From: Oscillospiraceae bacterium MB08-C2-2
GTDB taxonomy: Bacteria; Bacillota; Clostridia; Oscillospirales; Ruminococcaceae
DNA: 64,000 nucleotides
Assembly (NCBI GenBank): GCA_035621215.1
Contig: CP141729.1
Coordinates: forward strand, 3,155,925 to 3,219,924
Direction: 5' to 3'
The stretch's first letter is position 1; the number at the start of each line of letters is the position of its first letter. A program made the translations under genes and the position numbers. This document shows, in pieces, positions 51,092-59,877 of the stretch. Below the pieces are notes generated by a model. That model ran no database searches, was not told the DNA's origin, and saw only the letters and a list, made by a program, of their open reading frames with translations.

Positions 51092-51121
51092 TTGACACAT
51101 AACAGGGAATCGATATATAAT
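51092..51121 (+). promoter_or_regulatory. Promoter of the GntR regulator gene
   Basis: TTGACA (51092-51097), 18-base spacer, TATAAT (51116-51121): both boxes are perfect consensus for the housekeeping sigma factor, so the cargo is expressed in vegetative cells. Confidence 0.82.
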
Positions 51122-51136
51122 ATTTACATCCCCAAA

Positions 51137-51151
51137 ACCTGTAATACAGGT
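51137..51151. promoter_or_regulatory. Probable GntR operator
   Basis: ACCTGT-AAT-ACAGGT, a perfect 6-3-6 palindrome 15 bases after the -10 box, over the expected start of transcription. FadR-type GntR proteins bind short palindromes of this size; occupancy here would block initiation. Confidence 0.7.
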
Positions 51152-51199
51152 ATACAGCCGTAAGGCGAGAGACAAACCATACTAGGATAGGTGATTATT

Positions 51200-51889
51200 T
51201 TGTCGATTGAGCGAGTTGGACGTATTAGTCTAAGCGATCAGGTGCTGGAACAGATGAAAAATTTGATACTTTCGCACGAGTGGCCAACAACCTACAAGCT
51301 GCCGTCGGAAGGTGAATTGAGTGAAATGTTCGGGGTTTCACGGGTTACAATTCGCAATGCGCTACACCGGCTTGTTGGGCTTGGATTAATTGAAACTCGC
51401 CTTGGCGATGGGTCATATGTTGCACAAATTGACGAAAGTAGTGGACTGAATAATCTCATCCCGGTTGTTTATTTGGAAGAGAATCTTGCAAGTATTTTGG
51501 AATTCAGGCGTGAATTTGAATCTGGTGCATGTGCCATTGCGGCGGGCCGGGCTGAAGCTGAGGACATAGCGGATTTGCGCAGGCTGCTTGAGAAAATGCT
51601 CACGCTACAAAATGACCGTACAGCACTTGCAGAAGCCGATTTGGAGTTTCATTATCGTATTGCTGAAATTACACGCAACAGCTTATTTATCAAAACATAC
51701 GAAATTATCAGTGAGGTTTACGCTGCACATATGAAACGGGTAGTGCACGTCATAGGTGGCGAGGCAGGGCGCTATTACCATGCCAAAATAGTGGATGCCA
51801 TCGAAGCCGGCGATGCAGAAGAAGCACGCAAAGTGATGTATGAACACATCGCTTCTAACAATGAAGTTCTGCATACCGAAAAAGAGTAG
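51200..51889 (+). CDS. GntR family regulator, FadR subfamily (FCD ligand domain)
   Basis: A 229-residue regulator. I prefer TTG 51200, close behind AGGTGAT; a GTG at 51191 would add three residues. The N-terminal winged helix (about 8-70) has LPSEGELSEMFGVSRVTIRNAL and ETRLGDGSYV, standard for GntR. The C-terminal FCD domain (about 85-215) keeps the metal ligands typical of the family: Asp and His in EADLEFHYRIAE and a later His in GRYYHAKIVDAIEAGD. FCD regulators usually sense sugar acids or other carboxylates, matching the downstream enzymes. It probably represses its own operon through the palindrome at 51137-51151. Confidence 0.9.
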   Translation: MSIERVGRISLSDQVLEQMKNLILSHEWPTTYKLPSEGELSEMFGVSRVTIRNALHRLVGLGLIETRLGDGSYVAQIDESSGLNNLIPVVYLEENLASILEFRREFESGACAIAAGRAEAEDIADLRRLLEKMLTLQNDRTALAEADLEFHYRIAEITRNSLFIKTYEIISEVYAAHMKRVVHVIGGEAGRYYHAKIVDAIEAGDAEEARKVMYEHIASNNEVLHTEKE

Positions 51890-52043
51890 AAAAGCATTGC
51901 GCTGGCCTTTTTCTATTGATGAGAGCTTTCGTGGGTGCACTTGCGGCAAAGCATAATACGATGTTTTGCAGCGGTTTATTAGGATCCGCGCGCTGTTTCA
52001 GCGCTAAATTATTCTATTGTGAAAGCAAAAAAGGAGATGCATT

Positions 52044-53363
52044 ATGAAAAAGAAACTGGCACTATTTCTTACCATGGTCATGGTATTTTCCGTCCTGACG
52101 GGATGCTCCGGAGGCACGGCACCAACACAAAATGCACCTACTTCCACAGAATCAGGCCAATCATCCACCGATAACGCAGGCTCATCAAGCGACCCTGTCA
52201 AATTCCTTGTTTATGCCTGCATCTCGGGGGCTACCGCAGAATCAGGGCGTCAGTGCACGCTGGCAGCCCAAACTGCAGAGTGGTACATAAACGAAAAGCT
52301 GGGCGGATTCCCCTCTTTGGGTGGGCGCCCCATTAAGATTGAAGTGCTTGATTCCACTTCTGACGCCGCCACCGCAACTCTCCCCCTTGAGCGTGCACTT
52401 TCTTCGGGAGGATACACATCTGTAATCGGCAACTCCAACTCCTCCATTGCGCTAACAATGCTGCCGATACTCGAAAAATTCAAGGTACCTACCGTTACTG
52501 GTGCTGCGGCAAACATCGCTGTTTCCCAACAAGGCAGCTCGTTTGTGTTCCAGCCAGCGGCAACATCCAAATCCTTTATTCCCACACAGCTGGATTTCCT
52601 TGAGGAGTATGCAAAATCCATCGGCAAAGATGTAAAAGATCTAAAACTAGGCTTGCTCTACTCCAACGACGCTTGGGGCACCGATCAATCCAACAACACG
52701 CGCACTCAAGTTGCTGAGCGCGGTTTGAACCTTGTTTCGGACGAAGGCTATGAGGGCAGCTCCTTTACCGATGCAACACCGCTGATCACAAAGATTCAGA
52801 ATGCAGGCGTTGATGTTATTCTGCCAAGTGCATACCCCAACGACCTCAAGCTTATCTTCACCGCAATGAATACACTGAATTTTCATCCGCTGGTTGTAGG
52901 CGGCGGTGCGGCTATGACATGGCCTTCTCTTTATAAAGATCTTGGAGATGACGTTAACGGCCTTACCTCGGTTGATTCTTGGTGCTGGGACCAAAAAGGC
53001 GCCTCTGAAAATGCTGGCTGGATGGAAATGAATGCTTATTACGAAGAGAAAAACAACGAGTTCCTTGCTGGCCAGGGCGGCCCAACCCTTTTCTCCATCA
53101 TGCTTGCTTACGAAGCAGTAGAAAATGCAAAATCAGACGACCCTGTTGCAGTGCGTGACGAACTGCGGAAACTGAACAAAGAAAACAGCAAATGGTTTGG
53201 CGTTGTTAACGGCGAAGGCGATTTCGACGATGAGACAGGCCTAAACACCAAATCCCGTGCAATTATTTTGCAATGGCAAAACGGCAAACCAACCAGTGTA
53301 TATCCGCCCGAATACGCAACAGGCGTTCTGCTTAATCCAGATACCATGCAACCTTTCGCATAA
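52044..53363 (+). CDS. LIV-type ABC transporter substrate-binding lipoprotein (element cargo)
   Basis: A 439-residue lipoprotein of the LivJ/LivK-type periplasmic-binding family. Signal peptide MKKKLALFLTMVMVFSVLTGC with an LTGC lipobox; a Thr/Ser-rich linker follows, then the binding fold (KFLVYACISGATAESGRQ, AAQTAEWYINEK, GLLYSNDAWGTDQSNN). It is only distantly like the protein of operon 1. With the following four genes it forms a complete importer. The neighbouring enzymes suggest a sugar acid or polyol ligand, not an amino acid, but this is inference. The ATG follows AAAAAGGAG. Confidence 0.9.
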   Translation: MKKKLALFLTMVMVFSVLTGCSGGTAPTQNAPTSTESGQSSTDNAGSSSDPVKFLVYACISGATAESGRQCTLAAQTAEWYINEKLGGFPSLGGRPIKIEVLDSTSDAATATLPLERALSSGGYTSVIGNSNSSIALTMLPILEKFKVPTVTGAAANIAVSQQGSSFVFQPAATSKSFIPTQLDFLEEYAKSIGKDVKDLKLGLLYSNDAWGTDQSNNTRTQVAERGLNLVSDEGYEGSSFTDATPLITKIQNAGVDVILPSAYPNDLKLIFTAMNTLNFHPLVVGGGAAMTWPSLYKDLGDDVNGLTSVDSWCWDQKGASENAGWMEMNAYYEEKNNEFLAGQGGPTLFSIMLAYEAVENAKSDDPVAVRDELRKLNKENSKWFGVVNGEGDFDDETGLNTKSRAIILQWQNGKPTSVYPPEYATGVLLNPDTMQPFA

Positions 53364-53459
53364 TAGTTTGGAAATGAGGGGCGGGCGTATTACCTGCGTT
53401 CGCCCCTGGCTTTTACTAGTATGCTTGGAAATTACCCCCGTAAGGAGGAACATGATAAA

Positions 53460-54335
53460 ATGCTACAGGTTATAATCAACGGGTTGTTAATCGGCGGGGT
53501 TTATTCTTTGGTTGCCGTGGGAATAACGATGATTCACGGTGTAATGAAGATCGTTAACTTTGCACAAGGCGATTTTCTTGCCATGGGGCTCTACTTTACC
53601 TATGTGATGTATTCTTTTTTGCCACCAGGCAGTGTGCCGTATTGGCTGCTTGTTCCTGTAGGTGCAGCAATGTATTTGGCTGGTTGTATCTTTTTCTCTA
53701 CCACCATCAAAAAGGTTATCGGCAAAGGCGACAGCAATTATATTTTGCTGACAATAGGGCTATCTTACATAATCCAAAACCTTATTCAGCTAATCTTTGG
53801 GCCCGATTACAAAAGCATTGCAGTATCCGATCAGCTCCGCAACGGAGCAGTCTCGCTGGGGAGCGTATCTCTTTCAAAAGCAAGGATTATCGCATTTATT
53901 GCAGCGGCAGCATTCGCTGTATTTGTCAACTGGTTCCTAAGCTCCACCGATATTGGCAGAGCCATGCGAGCCACCAGTGAAAACCGTGTTATAGCCGAAT
54001 CCCTCGGAATTCGCACAAACACTGTGTTTATCACAGCTTTTGCAATGGGCACGGTATTTGCCGGAATTTCGGGTCTTTTAATTTCACCAATCTTTTTGCT
54101 TTCTCCCAAAGTAGGCACGCAGTTCTCCACCATAGCCATGTCCGCAATGGTTCTTGGCGGGTTGGGCAACATCAAGGGGGCGCTGATTGGGGGGCTTATT
54201 ATTGGGCTGGTTGAATCAATGACAAGTTCTTATGTCGGTGTGCTTCTGGCGCAGGCAGCAATTAATATTGTGCTAATGCTGGTGCTGGTATTCAGGCCGT
54301 ACGGACTTTTTGGAAAGAAAGGACGTGCATCATAA
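53460..54335 (+). CDS. LIV-type ABC transporter permease, LivH-like (element cargo)
   Basis: A 291-residue permease with about eight hydrophobic segments. Signatures are LVAVGITMIHGVMKIVNFAQGD and the coupling loop MRATSENRVIAESLGIRTN near residue 170. ATG 53460 follows AAGGAGG at 11 bases; an in-frame start at 53421 is not supported by a site. The stop overlaps the next gene by one base (TAATG). Confidence 0.92.
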   Translation: MLQVIINGLLIGGVYSLVAVGITMIHGVMKIVNFAQGDFLAMGLYFTYVMYSFLPPGSVPYWLLVPVGAAMYLAGCIFFSTTIKKVIGKGDSNYILLTIGLSYIIQNLIQLIFGPDYKSIAVSDQLRNGAVSLGSVSLSKARIIAFIAAAAFAVFVNWFLSSTDIGRAMRATSENRVIAESLGIRTNTVFITAFAMGTVFAGISGLLISPIFLLSPKVGTQFSTIAMSAMVLGGLGNIKGALIGGLIIGLVESMTSSYVGVLLAQAAINIVLMLVLVFRPYGLFGKKGRAS

Positions 54336-55387
54336 TGATTAAGAACATGTTAAGCCCGGCATATATAAAAAAACATTCACTTGCATTTGTCTTTGTTATA
54401 GTATGTCTTATCTTTCCGTTTGTGGTAACCAGAAGTTACTTTACACGTGTGCTTATGGAGGTGTTTTTCTTTGCCGCACTTGGCAATGCGTGGAATATCA
54501 TCGGAGGATATGGTAAACAAACATCATGGGCATCCTCCACATTCTTCTCCATTGGTGCATACACGACTATCATTCTGTTTGCCGGTTCGGGGCAAGCAGG
54601 CGGAAAAATTATCCCGGCTCTAGAAATTTCTCCTTGGATAAGCGTATGGCTTGGCATCGCAATTGCAGTTTTGTTTGCCGTAATCATTGGCTTGCCATGT
54701 TTTCGTCTTCGTGGAGTGTTCTTTTCTATAGCAACGATTGCCTGCACCACCATATGGCGCCAGCTGCTCATTTACTTTGAGCGCTTTACCGGTGGTTCGT
54801 TGGGGCTCACTTTTAAAATTCGCAGCGGTAATACTCTTTGGGGGCTGCATTTCGATTCCGATTTGCCCTATTATTTCATTGCGTTTTTTTGGATGATTAT
54901 AACCACGCTTATTATCGTGTATATCGATAGCCACAAGCTGGGGTATTATCTCAGAGCCATTTGTGAGGATCAGGATGCGGCGGAGTCGCTTGGGATGAAA
55001 TCGCAGAATGTTAAATTGCAAGCCTTTATTATCAGTTCGGCGATTATGGCATTTACCGGCATGCTCTATGTGTTCAAAACTGGCTTTGCCGACCCCAATA
55101 CGCTTGCATCCCACGATATGTCTGTGCGAATCGGCATAGTGGCCATTCTAGGGGGCATGGGCACTGTTTGGGGCCCAACGGTGGGGGCGCTTGTTACAAT
55201 TCCGCTGCTGGAACTTTCCAATGCTTATTTGCAGGGAATTGGCGGTGGCGGTGCAGGATGGGCGATATATGGTTTGCTCATCGTAATAATGGTTCTGTTC
55301 AAGCCCAACGGTATTGTTTCGCTGATTGATGATATAAAGGCGAAATTTTCCCGCAAAAAAGTTGCCGGGGGTGATGATGTTGGATGA
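54335..55387 (+). CDS. LIV-type ABC transporter permease, LivM-like (element cargo)
   Basis: A 350-residue permease with nine or more hydrophobic segments. Family signatures are AALGNAWNIIGGYGKQTSWASSTFF-like near residue 45 (shifted from the usual GYAGQVSLGHAAF), LPCFRLRGVFFSIATIA near 110 and AICEDQDAAESLGMKSQNVK near residue 210. Adjacent to the LivH-like gene by a one-base overlap and to the ATPase gene by a 14-base overlap. Confidence 0.92.
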   Translation: MIKNMLSPAYIKKHSLAFVFVIVCLIFPFVVTRSYFTRVLMEVFFFAALGNAWNIIGGYGKQTSWASSTFFSIGAYTTIILFAGSGQAGGKIIPALEISPWISVWLGIAIAVLFAVIIGLPCFRLRGVFFSIATIACTTIWRQLLIYFERFTGGSLGLTFKIRSGNTLWGLHFDSDLPYYFIAFFWMIITTLIIVYIDSHKLGYYLRAICEDQDAAESLGMKSQNVKLQAFIISSAIMAFTGMLYVFKTGFADPNTLASHDMSVRIGIVAILGGMGTVWGPTVGALVTIPLLELSNAYLQGIGGGGAGWAIYGLLIVIMVLFKPNGIVSLIDDIKAKFSRKKVAGGDDVG

Positions 55388-56129
55388 GAACCGCAAAACA
55401 ATAATGGAATTAAAAGGTGTAGACAAGTCTTTTGGCGGTGTTCATGCTATTAACGATTTAAGCTTTTCGGTATACGAGGGCGAAATTCTGGGGCTCATCG
55501 GGCCAAACGGCTGCGGAAAAAGCACATCTGTTAACCTTATGACAGGGGTTTACACCCACGACAAAGGCGAAATAATCTACTACGATGCCAAAGGGGAAGC
55601 TGTGGGGCTTAAGGCACAGTCGGTGCCTGATAGAGCGAAGCTGGGCATAGGAAGAACGTTCCAAACGCCAAAGCCTTTCACAGACCTAACCGTGTTTGAA
55701 AACATTTATACCATCGCTATGCTGTATACCCATTCGCTCAAAGAAGCGCACAAGGTAGCAGAAGAGATTGTACATTTTGTGCAGTTTGATGATATTTCAG
55801 ATCAAAAATGCACCAAGTTACCCATTGAAAAACGCAAATGGCTTGATATGGCAAGGGTTCTTGCCATGCGCCCTCGAATTTTAATGCTGGATGAGTGCCT
55901 TGCAGGGCTTACCCCCAGCGAGATGGAAACAAGCCTTGAGATGGTGCGCAAAATCAATCAGCAGGGCATAACCGTTCTGTTCATCGAGCATGTAATGTCC
56001 GCCGTAACCAAGTTGTGCAGCCGTGTGGTTGTTATGGAAGAGGGCCACTTTATGACTGAGGGATGCCCCCTTGAGGTTATGAAAAAGCCCGAGGTTATCC
56101 GGGCTTATTTGGGGGAGGATTACCAATGA
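55374..56129 (+). CDS. LIV-type ABC transporter ATPase, LivG-like (element cargo)
   Basis: An ABC ATPase of about 251 residues. I favour ATG 55374, behind CGGGGGTG and overlapping the permease; alternatives lie at 55377 and 55404. Walker A is GPNGCGKST, the signature loop is the LivG-type [15 protein letters not shown], Walker B is [13 protein letters not shown] (Asp-Glu retained, Cys where many have Pro), and the switch His is in FIEHVMSAV. Confidence 0.9.
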   Translation: MMLDENRKTIMELKGVDKSFGGVHAINDLSFSVYEGEILGLIGPNGCGKSTSVNLMTGVYTHDKGEIIYYDAKGEAVGLKAQSVPDRAKLGIGRTFQTPKPFTDLTVFENIYTIAMLYTHSLKEAHKVAEEIVHFVQFDDISDQKCTKLPIEKRKWLDMARVLAMRPRILMLDECLAGLTPSEMETSLEMVRKINQQGITVLFIEHVMSAVTKLCSRVVVMEEGHFMTEGCPLEVMKKPEVIRAYLGEDYQ

Positions 56130-56210
56130 TAACACACAGCTTAATGCGTTGGATATTGGGCATTGCAAAGAGCGGCACCAAAATGCCAGGGAAGATGGGG
56201 GGGATTGTTT

Positions 56211-56921
56211 TTGGAGATGCTTAAGCTGGATAAGGTTTGCGCTGGCTATGGGGATCTGAAGATCCTTTTTGATATAGACCTTTCGATCAAAGAGGGGGAG
56301 GTTGTGGCACTGGTAGGTTCCAACGGTGCGGGCAAAACCACAATTCTCCGCACAATATCGGGTGAAGTAAAGCTTCAGTCCGGATCCATTTCTTGGTTTG
56401 GCGATGATCTTGTGGCAAAGCCCGCTCATGCACGTGCCGAAATGGGTATTGCCCATATACCGCAGGGGCGTGGTGTTCTCAGCAGCCTTTCGATAACCGA
56501 CAACCTGATTCTCGGCTCTTACACCAAGCGCACAAAATCGAAACGGCAGGAGCTGCTGAAAACGGTTTTTGATATCTTTCCGATTCTCCGGGAAAGAGAA
56601 CATCATCTTGCAGGCACACTGTCGGGAGGGCAGCAGCAAATGCTTGCCATTGGGCGTGCCATGATGATGGAGCCACAGCTGCTTATTCTTGATGAACCTT
56701 CACTTGGGCTTGCGCCCATTGTGGTTGATGAGGTCTTCCGAATCTTGAACAAAATGAAGGAAAACGGCGCTTCCATGCTTATTATCGAGCAGAATCTTGT
56801 TAAGGCGCTGCAGATTGCAGACAGAGGCTATGTGCTGGAAACTGGCAAAGTGGTAATGGCTGACAATAGCTCGGAGCTGCTTGCAAACCCAGACATACGC
56901 AAAGCATATTTGGGGATATAA
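56211..56921 (+). CDS. LIV-type ABC transporter ATPase, LivF-like (element cargo)
   Basis: A 236-residue ABC ATPase starting at TTG 56211 (behind GGGGGGGA; ATG 56217 is the alternative). Walker A is GSNGAGKTT, signature LSGGQQQMLAIGRAM, Walker B LLILDEPSLGLAP, switch LIIEQNLVKAL. It completes the importer; the enzyme genes begin 31 bases later without a terminator, so transport and catabolism form one operon. Confidence 0.92.
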   Translation: MEMLKLDKVCAGYGDLKILFDIDLSIKEGEVVALVGSNGAGKTTILRTISGEVKLQSGSISWFGDDLVAKPAHARAEMGIAHIPQGRGVLSSLSITDNLILGSYTKRTKSKRQELLKTVFDIFPILREREHHLAGTLSGGQQQMLAIGRAMMMEPQLLILDEPSLGLAPIVVDEVFRILNKMKENGASMLIIEQNLVKALQIADRGYVLETGKVVMADNSSELLANPDIRKAYLGI

Positions 56922-56952
56922 TGACTCTATTAATTGAAACGGAGGCGGAGTT

Positions 56953-57978
56953 TTGAAGGCATTAGTTTACAAGGGCCCTAAACAGCTTGAAATTGAACAG
57001 CGTCCCGTACCTGTTCCAAAAGATGGCGAACTGCTGTTAAAAATCAAGGCCTGCGGCATATGTGGCAGTGACATCCACGGCTATCTTGGCCTTACAGGGC
57101 GGCGCATTGCTCCCATGGTGATGGGGCATGAGTTTTCAGCAGAGGTTGTAGGGCTGGGAACAGGACTGAAACTGGGGTTTGCTGAGGGCGACCGTGTTTC
57201 TGTACAGCCGTGTGTATCATGCGGGGAATGTGATTATTGCCTTGCAGGGGACAACAACCTGTGCGAAAGCCGGGAATTCATGGGTGCCATGGACTATGAT
57301 GGTGCATTCGTTGAATACCTTTGTGTACCTGAACGGCTGGCATTTAAACTTCCAGACGAGCTTTCTTACAATACCGGTGCACTGATTGAAGCACTTGCCG
57401 TATCGTATGCCGGAGTGAAAAAGCTTGGTGACATATCCGGAAAAACCGTAGCCATAATTGGCGGCGGAACCATCGGGCTGCTGGCACTTGTTGCGGTAAA
57501 AGCAGGGAATCCCGCCAAAATACTTTTATCGGATCTTAGCCCGCTGCGCCTTGAGGCAGCAAAAAAACTTGGTGCTGATGTGGTGCTCGATCCAAGAGGA
57601 CAAGACTTTGCGGCAGAGGTTCGTAGCGCATTTGACGGCAAGCTGGCAGATGTCTCGATTGAAGCGGTGGGTGCAACCCCAACTGTGGAGCAGGCAATTG
57701 CTGTGCTAAAACCCGGCGGAACCTCTGTGTGGATTGGCAACAGCGCCAAAACCGTGGAAGTGAATATGCAAAGCGTGGTTACACGTGCGCTGAACATCAA
57801 GGGGACATATATTTATTCACACGCTGAGTTCGGAGAGGCCATTGAATTTATTCGGGCAAACAACCCCGATCTTTCAGCTCTGGTTTCTCGAGAAGTGAGC
57901 TTGGACGATGCTGCTGCTATGTTCCAAGAGCTTGCAGATCATTCCGAAAAATACTTAAAATGCGTCGTTACTTTTTAA
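56953..57978 (+). CDS. Zinc-dependent alcohol/polyol dehydrogenase (MDR family)
   Basis: A 341-residue medium-chain dehydrogenase that probably oxidises a secondary hydroxyl of a polyol or sugar acid with NAD(P). The TTG start at 56953 follows CGGAGGCGGAG. Catalytic zinc ligands are in ACGICGSDIHG (Cys37) and GHE (His59, Glu60); the structural zinc uses Cys90, 93, 96 and 104. The nucleotide fold has AIIGGGTIGLLA near residue 155 and a following Asp in LLSDLSPLRLEAA, consistent with NAD preference. Relatives include sorbitol, threonine and galactitol-1-phosphate dehydrogenases; the exact substrate is open. Confidence 0.88.
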   Translation: MKALVYKGPKQLEIEQRPVPVPKDGELLLKIKACGICGSDIHGYLGLTGRRIAPMVMGHEFSAEVVGLGTGLKLGFAEGDRVSVQPCVSCGECDYCLAGDNNLCESREFMGAMDYDGAFVEYLCVPERLAFKLPDELSYNTGALIEALAVSYAGVKKLGDISGKTVAIIGGGTIGLLALVAVKAGNPAKILLSDLSPLRLEAAKKLGADVVLDPRGQDFAAEVRSAFDGKLADVSIEAVGATPTVEQAIAVLKPGGTSVWIGNSAKTVEVNMQSVVTRALNIKGTYIYSHAEFGEAIEFIRANNPDLSALVSREVSLDDAAAMFQELADHSEKYLKCVVTF

Positions 57979-58053
57979 GCAGCATAGCTGTAAAACTTAT
58001 GATTATAAAAAACATCCGCAATGGTGCGACATCTGAAATGGAGGTTGATTTTT

Positions 58054-58881
58054 ATGGCCTATCCAAAAGAATTGTTGGATAGCATCCAAGCAAAGGCGCA
58101 GACCTTGCGTCGAAACGTGGTTATTAGCATGGGAGTGGGCAACGCAGGGCATCTGGGTGGCTCAGGGTCTTCTGCGGATATCGTGGCAGCTTTGTATTTC
58201 CACAAAATGAACCACGACCCCAAAAACCCCAAGAAACCTGATCGTGATCGTTTTTTGCTTAGCAAAGGGCATGCAGCTATCCTGCAATATTCGGCTCTGG
58301 CAGAAGCAGGGTATTTTTCTCGGGATGAACTGCAGCACACCAAAGAACTGGGTGCTATTTTGCAAGGGCACCCGGATGTGCGCAAAACACCGGGGATAGA
58401 GGCCGGAACCGGGTCTCTTGGCCAAGGACTTTCTATTGGTCTTGGCATTTCAATTGCACTGAAAGACGATAAGATTCCCGCAAAGGTTTATGTCATTTGT
58501 GGCGATGGTGAAATGGCAGAGGGTCAGATTTGGGAAGCGGCTATGGCTGCCAAGGTCTTTAAAGCCGATAACCTTGTTGCCATTGTTGACCAGAACACAT
58601 TGCAGGCACAGGGAACAGTTTGCGATCGCTTTGATTCTAACCCTCTTCCCGAAAAATGGGAAGCTTTTGGATGGCACGTTATTCAAATTGATGGCCACAA
58701 TATCGAAGAGATTTTAACTGCACTGGATGCTGCCGATGAAGTGAAGGGGCAACCAACTGTGATTATTGCCCACACCATAAAAGGCAAGGGCGTTAGCTTT
58801 GCCGAAGGTGTAGTGAGCTTCCATAATGGCATTCTGACGGAAGAAACATATCAAAAGGCTCTTGAAGAGCTAAAAGCGTAA
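58054..58881 (+). CDS. Transketolase, N-terminal (thiamine diphosphate-binding) subunit
   Basis: A 275-residue protein corresponding to the first domain of transketolase, encoded as a separate subunit. ATG 58054 follows TGGAGG. The thiamine diphosphate motif is VICGDGEMAEGQIWEAAMAA near residue 150, ending VDQN; the SKGHA and GSLGQGLS blocks near residues 65 and 120 are typical. It needs the next gene's product to be active. Split transketolases commonly occur in specialised catabolic operons as well as in central metabolism. Confidence 0.93.
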   Translation: MAYPKELLDSIQAKAQTLRRNVVISMGVGNAGHLGGSGSSADIVAALYFHKMNHDPKNPKKPDRDRFLLSKGHAAILQYSALAEAGYFSRDELQHTKELGAILQGHPDVRKTPGIEAGTGSLGQGLSIGLGISIALKDDKIPAKVYVICGDGEMAEGQIWEAAMAAKVFKADNLVAIVDQNTLQAQGTVCDRFDSNPLPEKWEAFGWHVIQIDGHNIEEILTALDAADEVKGQPTVIIAHTIKGKGVSFAEGVVSFHNGILTEETYQKALEELKA

Positions 58882-58895
58882 GGGGGGGCTGAACA

Positions 58896-59819
58896 ATGGG
58901 CTATATAAACCAAAGAACGGCATATGGCGAAACGCTGGTGGCGCTTGGCGAAGAAAACAAAAAGATTTTTGTGCTGGACGCTGACTTGGGCGGCTCTACA
59001 ATGAGCAAGCTGTTTGAACTGAAATTCCCGGAACGCCACCTGGAAATGGGCATTGCCGAAGCAAACATGACTTCTGTAGCAGCGGGGCTTGCTCTGACAG
59101 GCAAAATTCCTTTCATTAATACATTTGCTGTGTTTGCAACAGGCCGTGCTTACGACCAGATTCGTCAATCCATTGCCGTTGCAAACCTCAATGTAAAAAT
59201 TTGTGGTTCTTCTGCAGGCCTTTCGGATTTTGGCGACGGTGCAACACACCAAAGCGTTGAGGATATGGCAATTATGAGAGCCATTCCTAACATGGTTGTT
59301 ATCAACCCTGCCGATGCCAACGAAATGGTAGAAGCCACAAAGGCAATTGTTGATTACGAAGGTCCTGTGTATCTGCGCACCAACCGCAACGATTACCCCA
59401 ATGTAACGCCTGAAGGCAAGCCTTTTAAAATTGGCGAGCCATCGGTTCTAAAAGAAGGCACTGACGTTGTTGTGTTTGCCACTGGCTATCCTGTAGGCCT
59501 TGCCCTTGCCGCAGCGGAAGAATTGGCGGGCGATGTTTCGGTTAAAGTGGTAAATGTGAGCACAATCAAGCCGCTGAACAAAGAGAAAATTGCAGAGCTT
59601 GCTGCCGATTGCAAAGCGGTTGTAACTGCCGAAGAACACAGCATTGTTGGTGGGCTGGGCGGCGCCATTGCCGAAGCTTTGCGTAAATCCTGCAAGCCAA
59701 TCGAGTTCGTTGGTGTTCAAGATACCTTTGGCTGCAGCGCACACAATTATCTTGAACTGATGGATCACTTTGGCATTACAAAAGAAAACATTGTAAAAGC
59801 CGTGTTAGAAGTAAAATAA
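58896..59819 (+). CDS. Transketolase, C-terminal subunit
   Basis: A 307-residue protein with the pyrimidine-binding domain (about 1-165) and the C-terminal domain (about 180-305) of transketolase. The glutamate that activates thiamine diphosphate is in HLEMGIAEANMTSVAAGLA near residue 50, and GLSDFGDGATHQSVEDMAIMR near 108 is typical. It starts 14 bases after the N-terminal subunit gene, and the two are surely translated together. Transketolase moves a two-carbon ketol unit between a ketose and an aldose; no kinase lies in this operon, so the donor may be unphosphorylated. Confidence 0.93.
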   Translation: MGYINQRTAYGETLVALGEENKKIFVLDADLGGSTMSKLFELKFPERHLEMGIAEANMTSVAAGLALTGKIPFINTFAVFATGRAYDQIRQSIAVANLNVKICGSSAGLSDFGDGATHQSVEDMAIMRAIPNMVVINPADANEMVEATKAIVDYEGPVYLRTNRNDYPNVTPEGKPFKIGEPSVLKEGTDVVVFATGYPVGLALAAAEELAGDVSVKVVNVSTIKPLNKEKIAELAADCKAVVTAEEHSIVGGLGGAIAEALRKSCKPIEFVGVQDTFGCSAHNYLELMDHFGITKENIVKAVLEVK

Positions 59820-59877
59820 GCGGCAAAATCCGCTTGGTTTATTACATAAGGAGAGATTCCTTTTCAAGGAGGCTACT

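Larger units (their letters stand above)
50593..51190. other. Left end of the element, non-coding
   Basis: About 600 A/T-rich bases without a supported gene. An open frame on the plus strand at 50150-50674 is only the antisense of sigK. The right part has the promoter (51092-51121) and operator (51137-51151) of the regulator gene. Confidence 0.5.

Noticed and set aside
56953..57978. Naming the zinc dehydrogenase as sorbitol or threonine dehydrogenase
   Set aside because: The motifs fix only the family; operon context does not support either substrate specifically.
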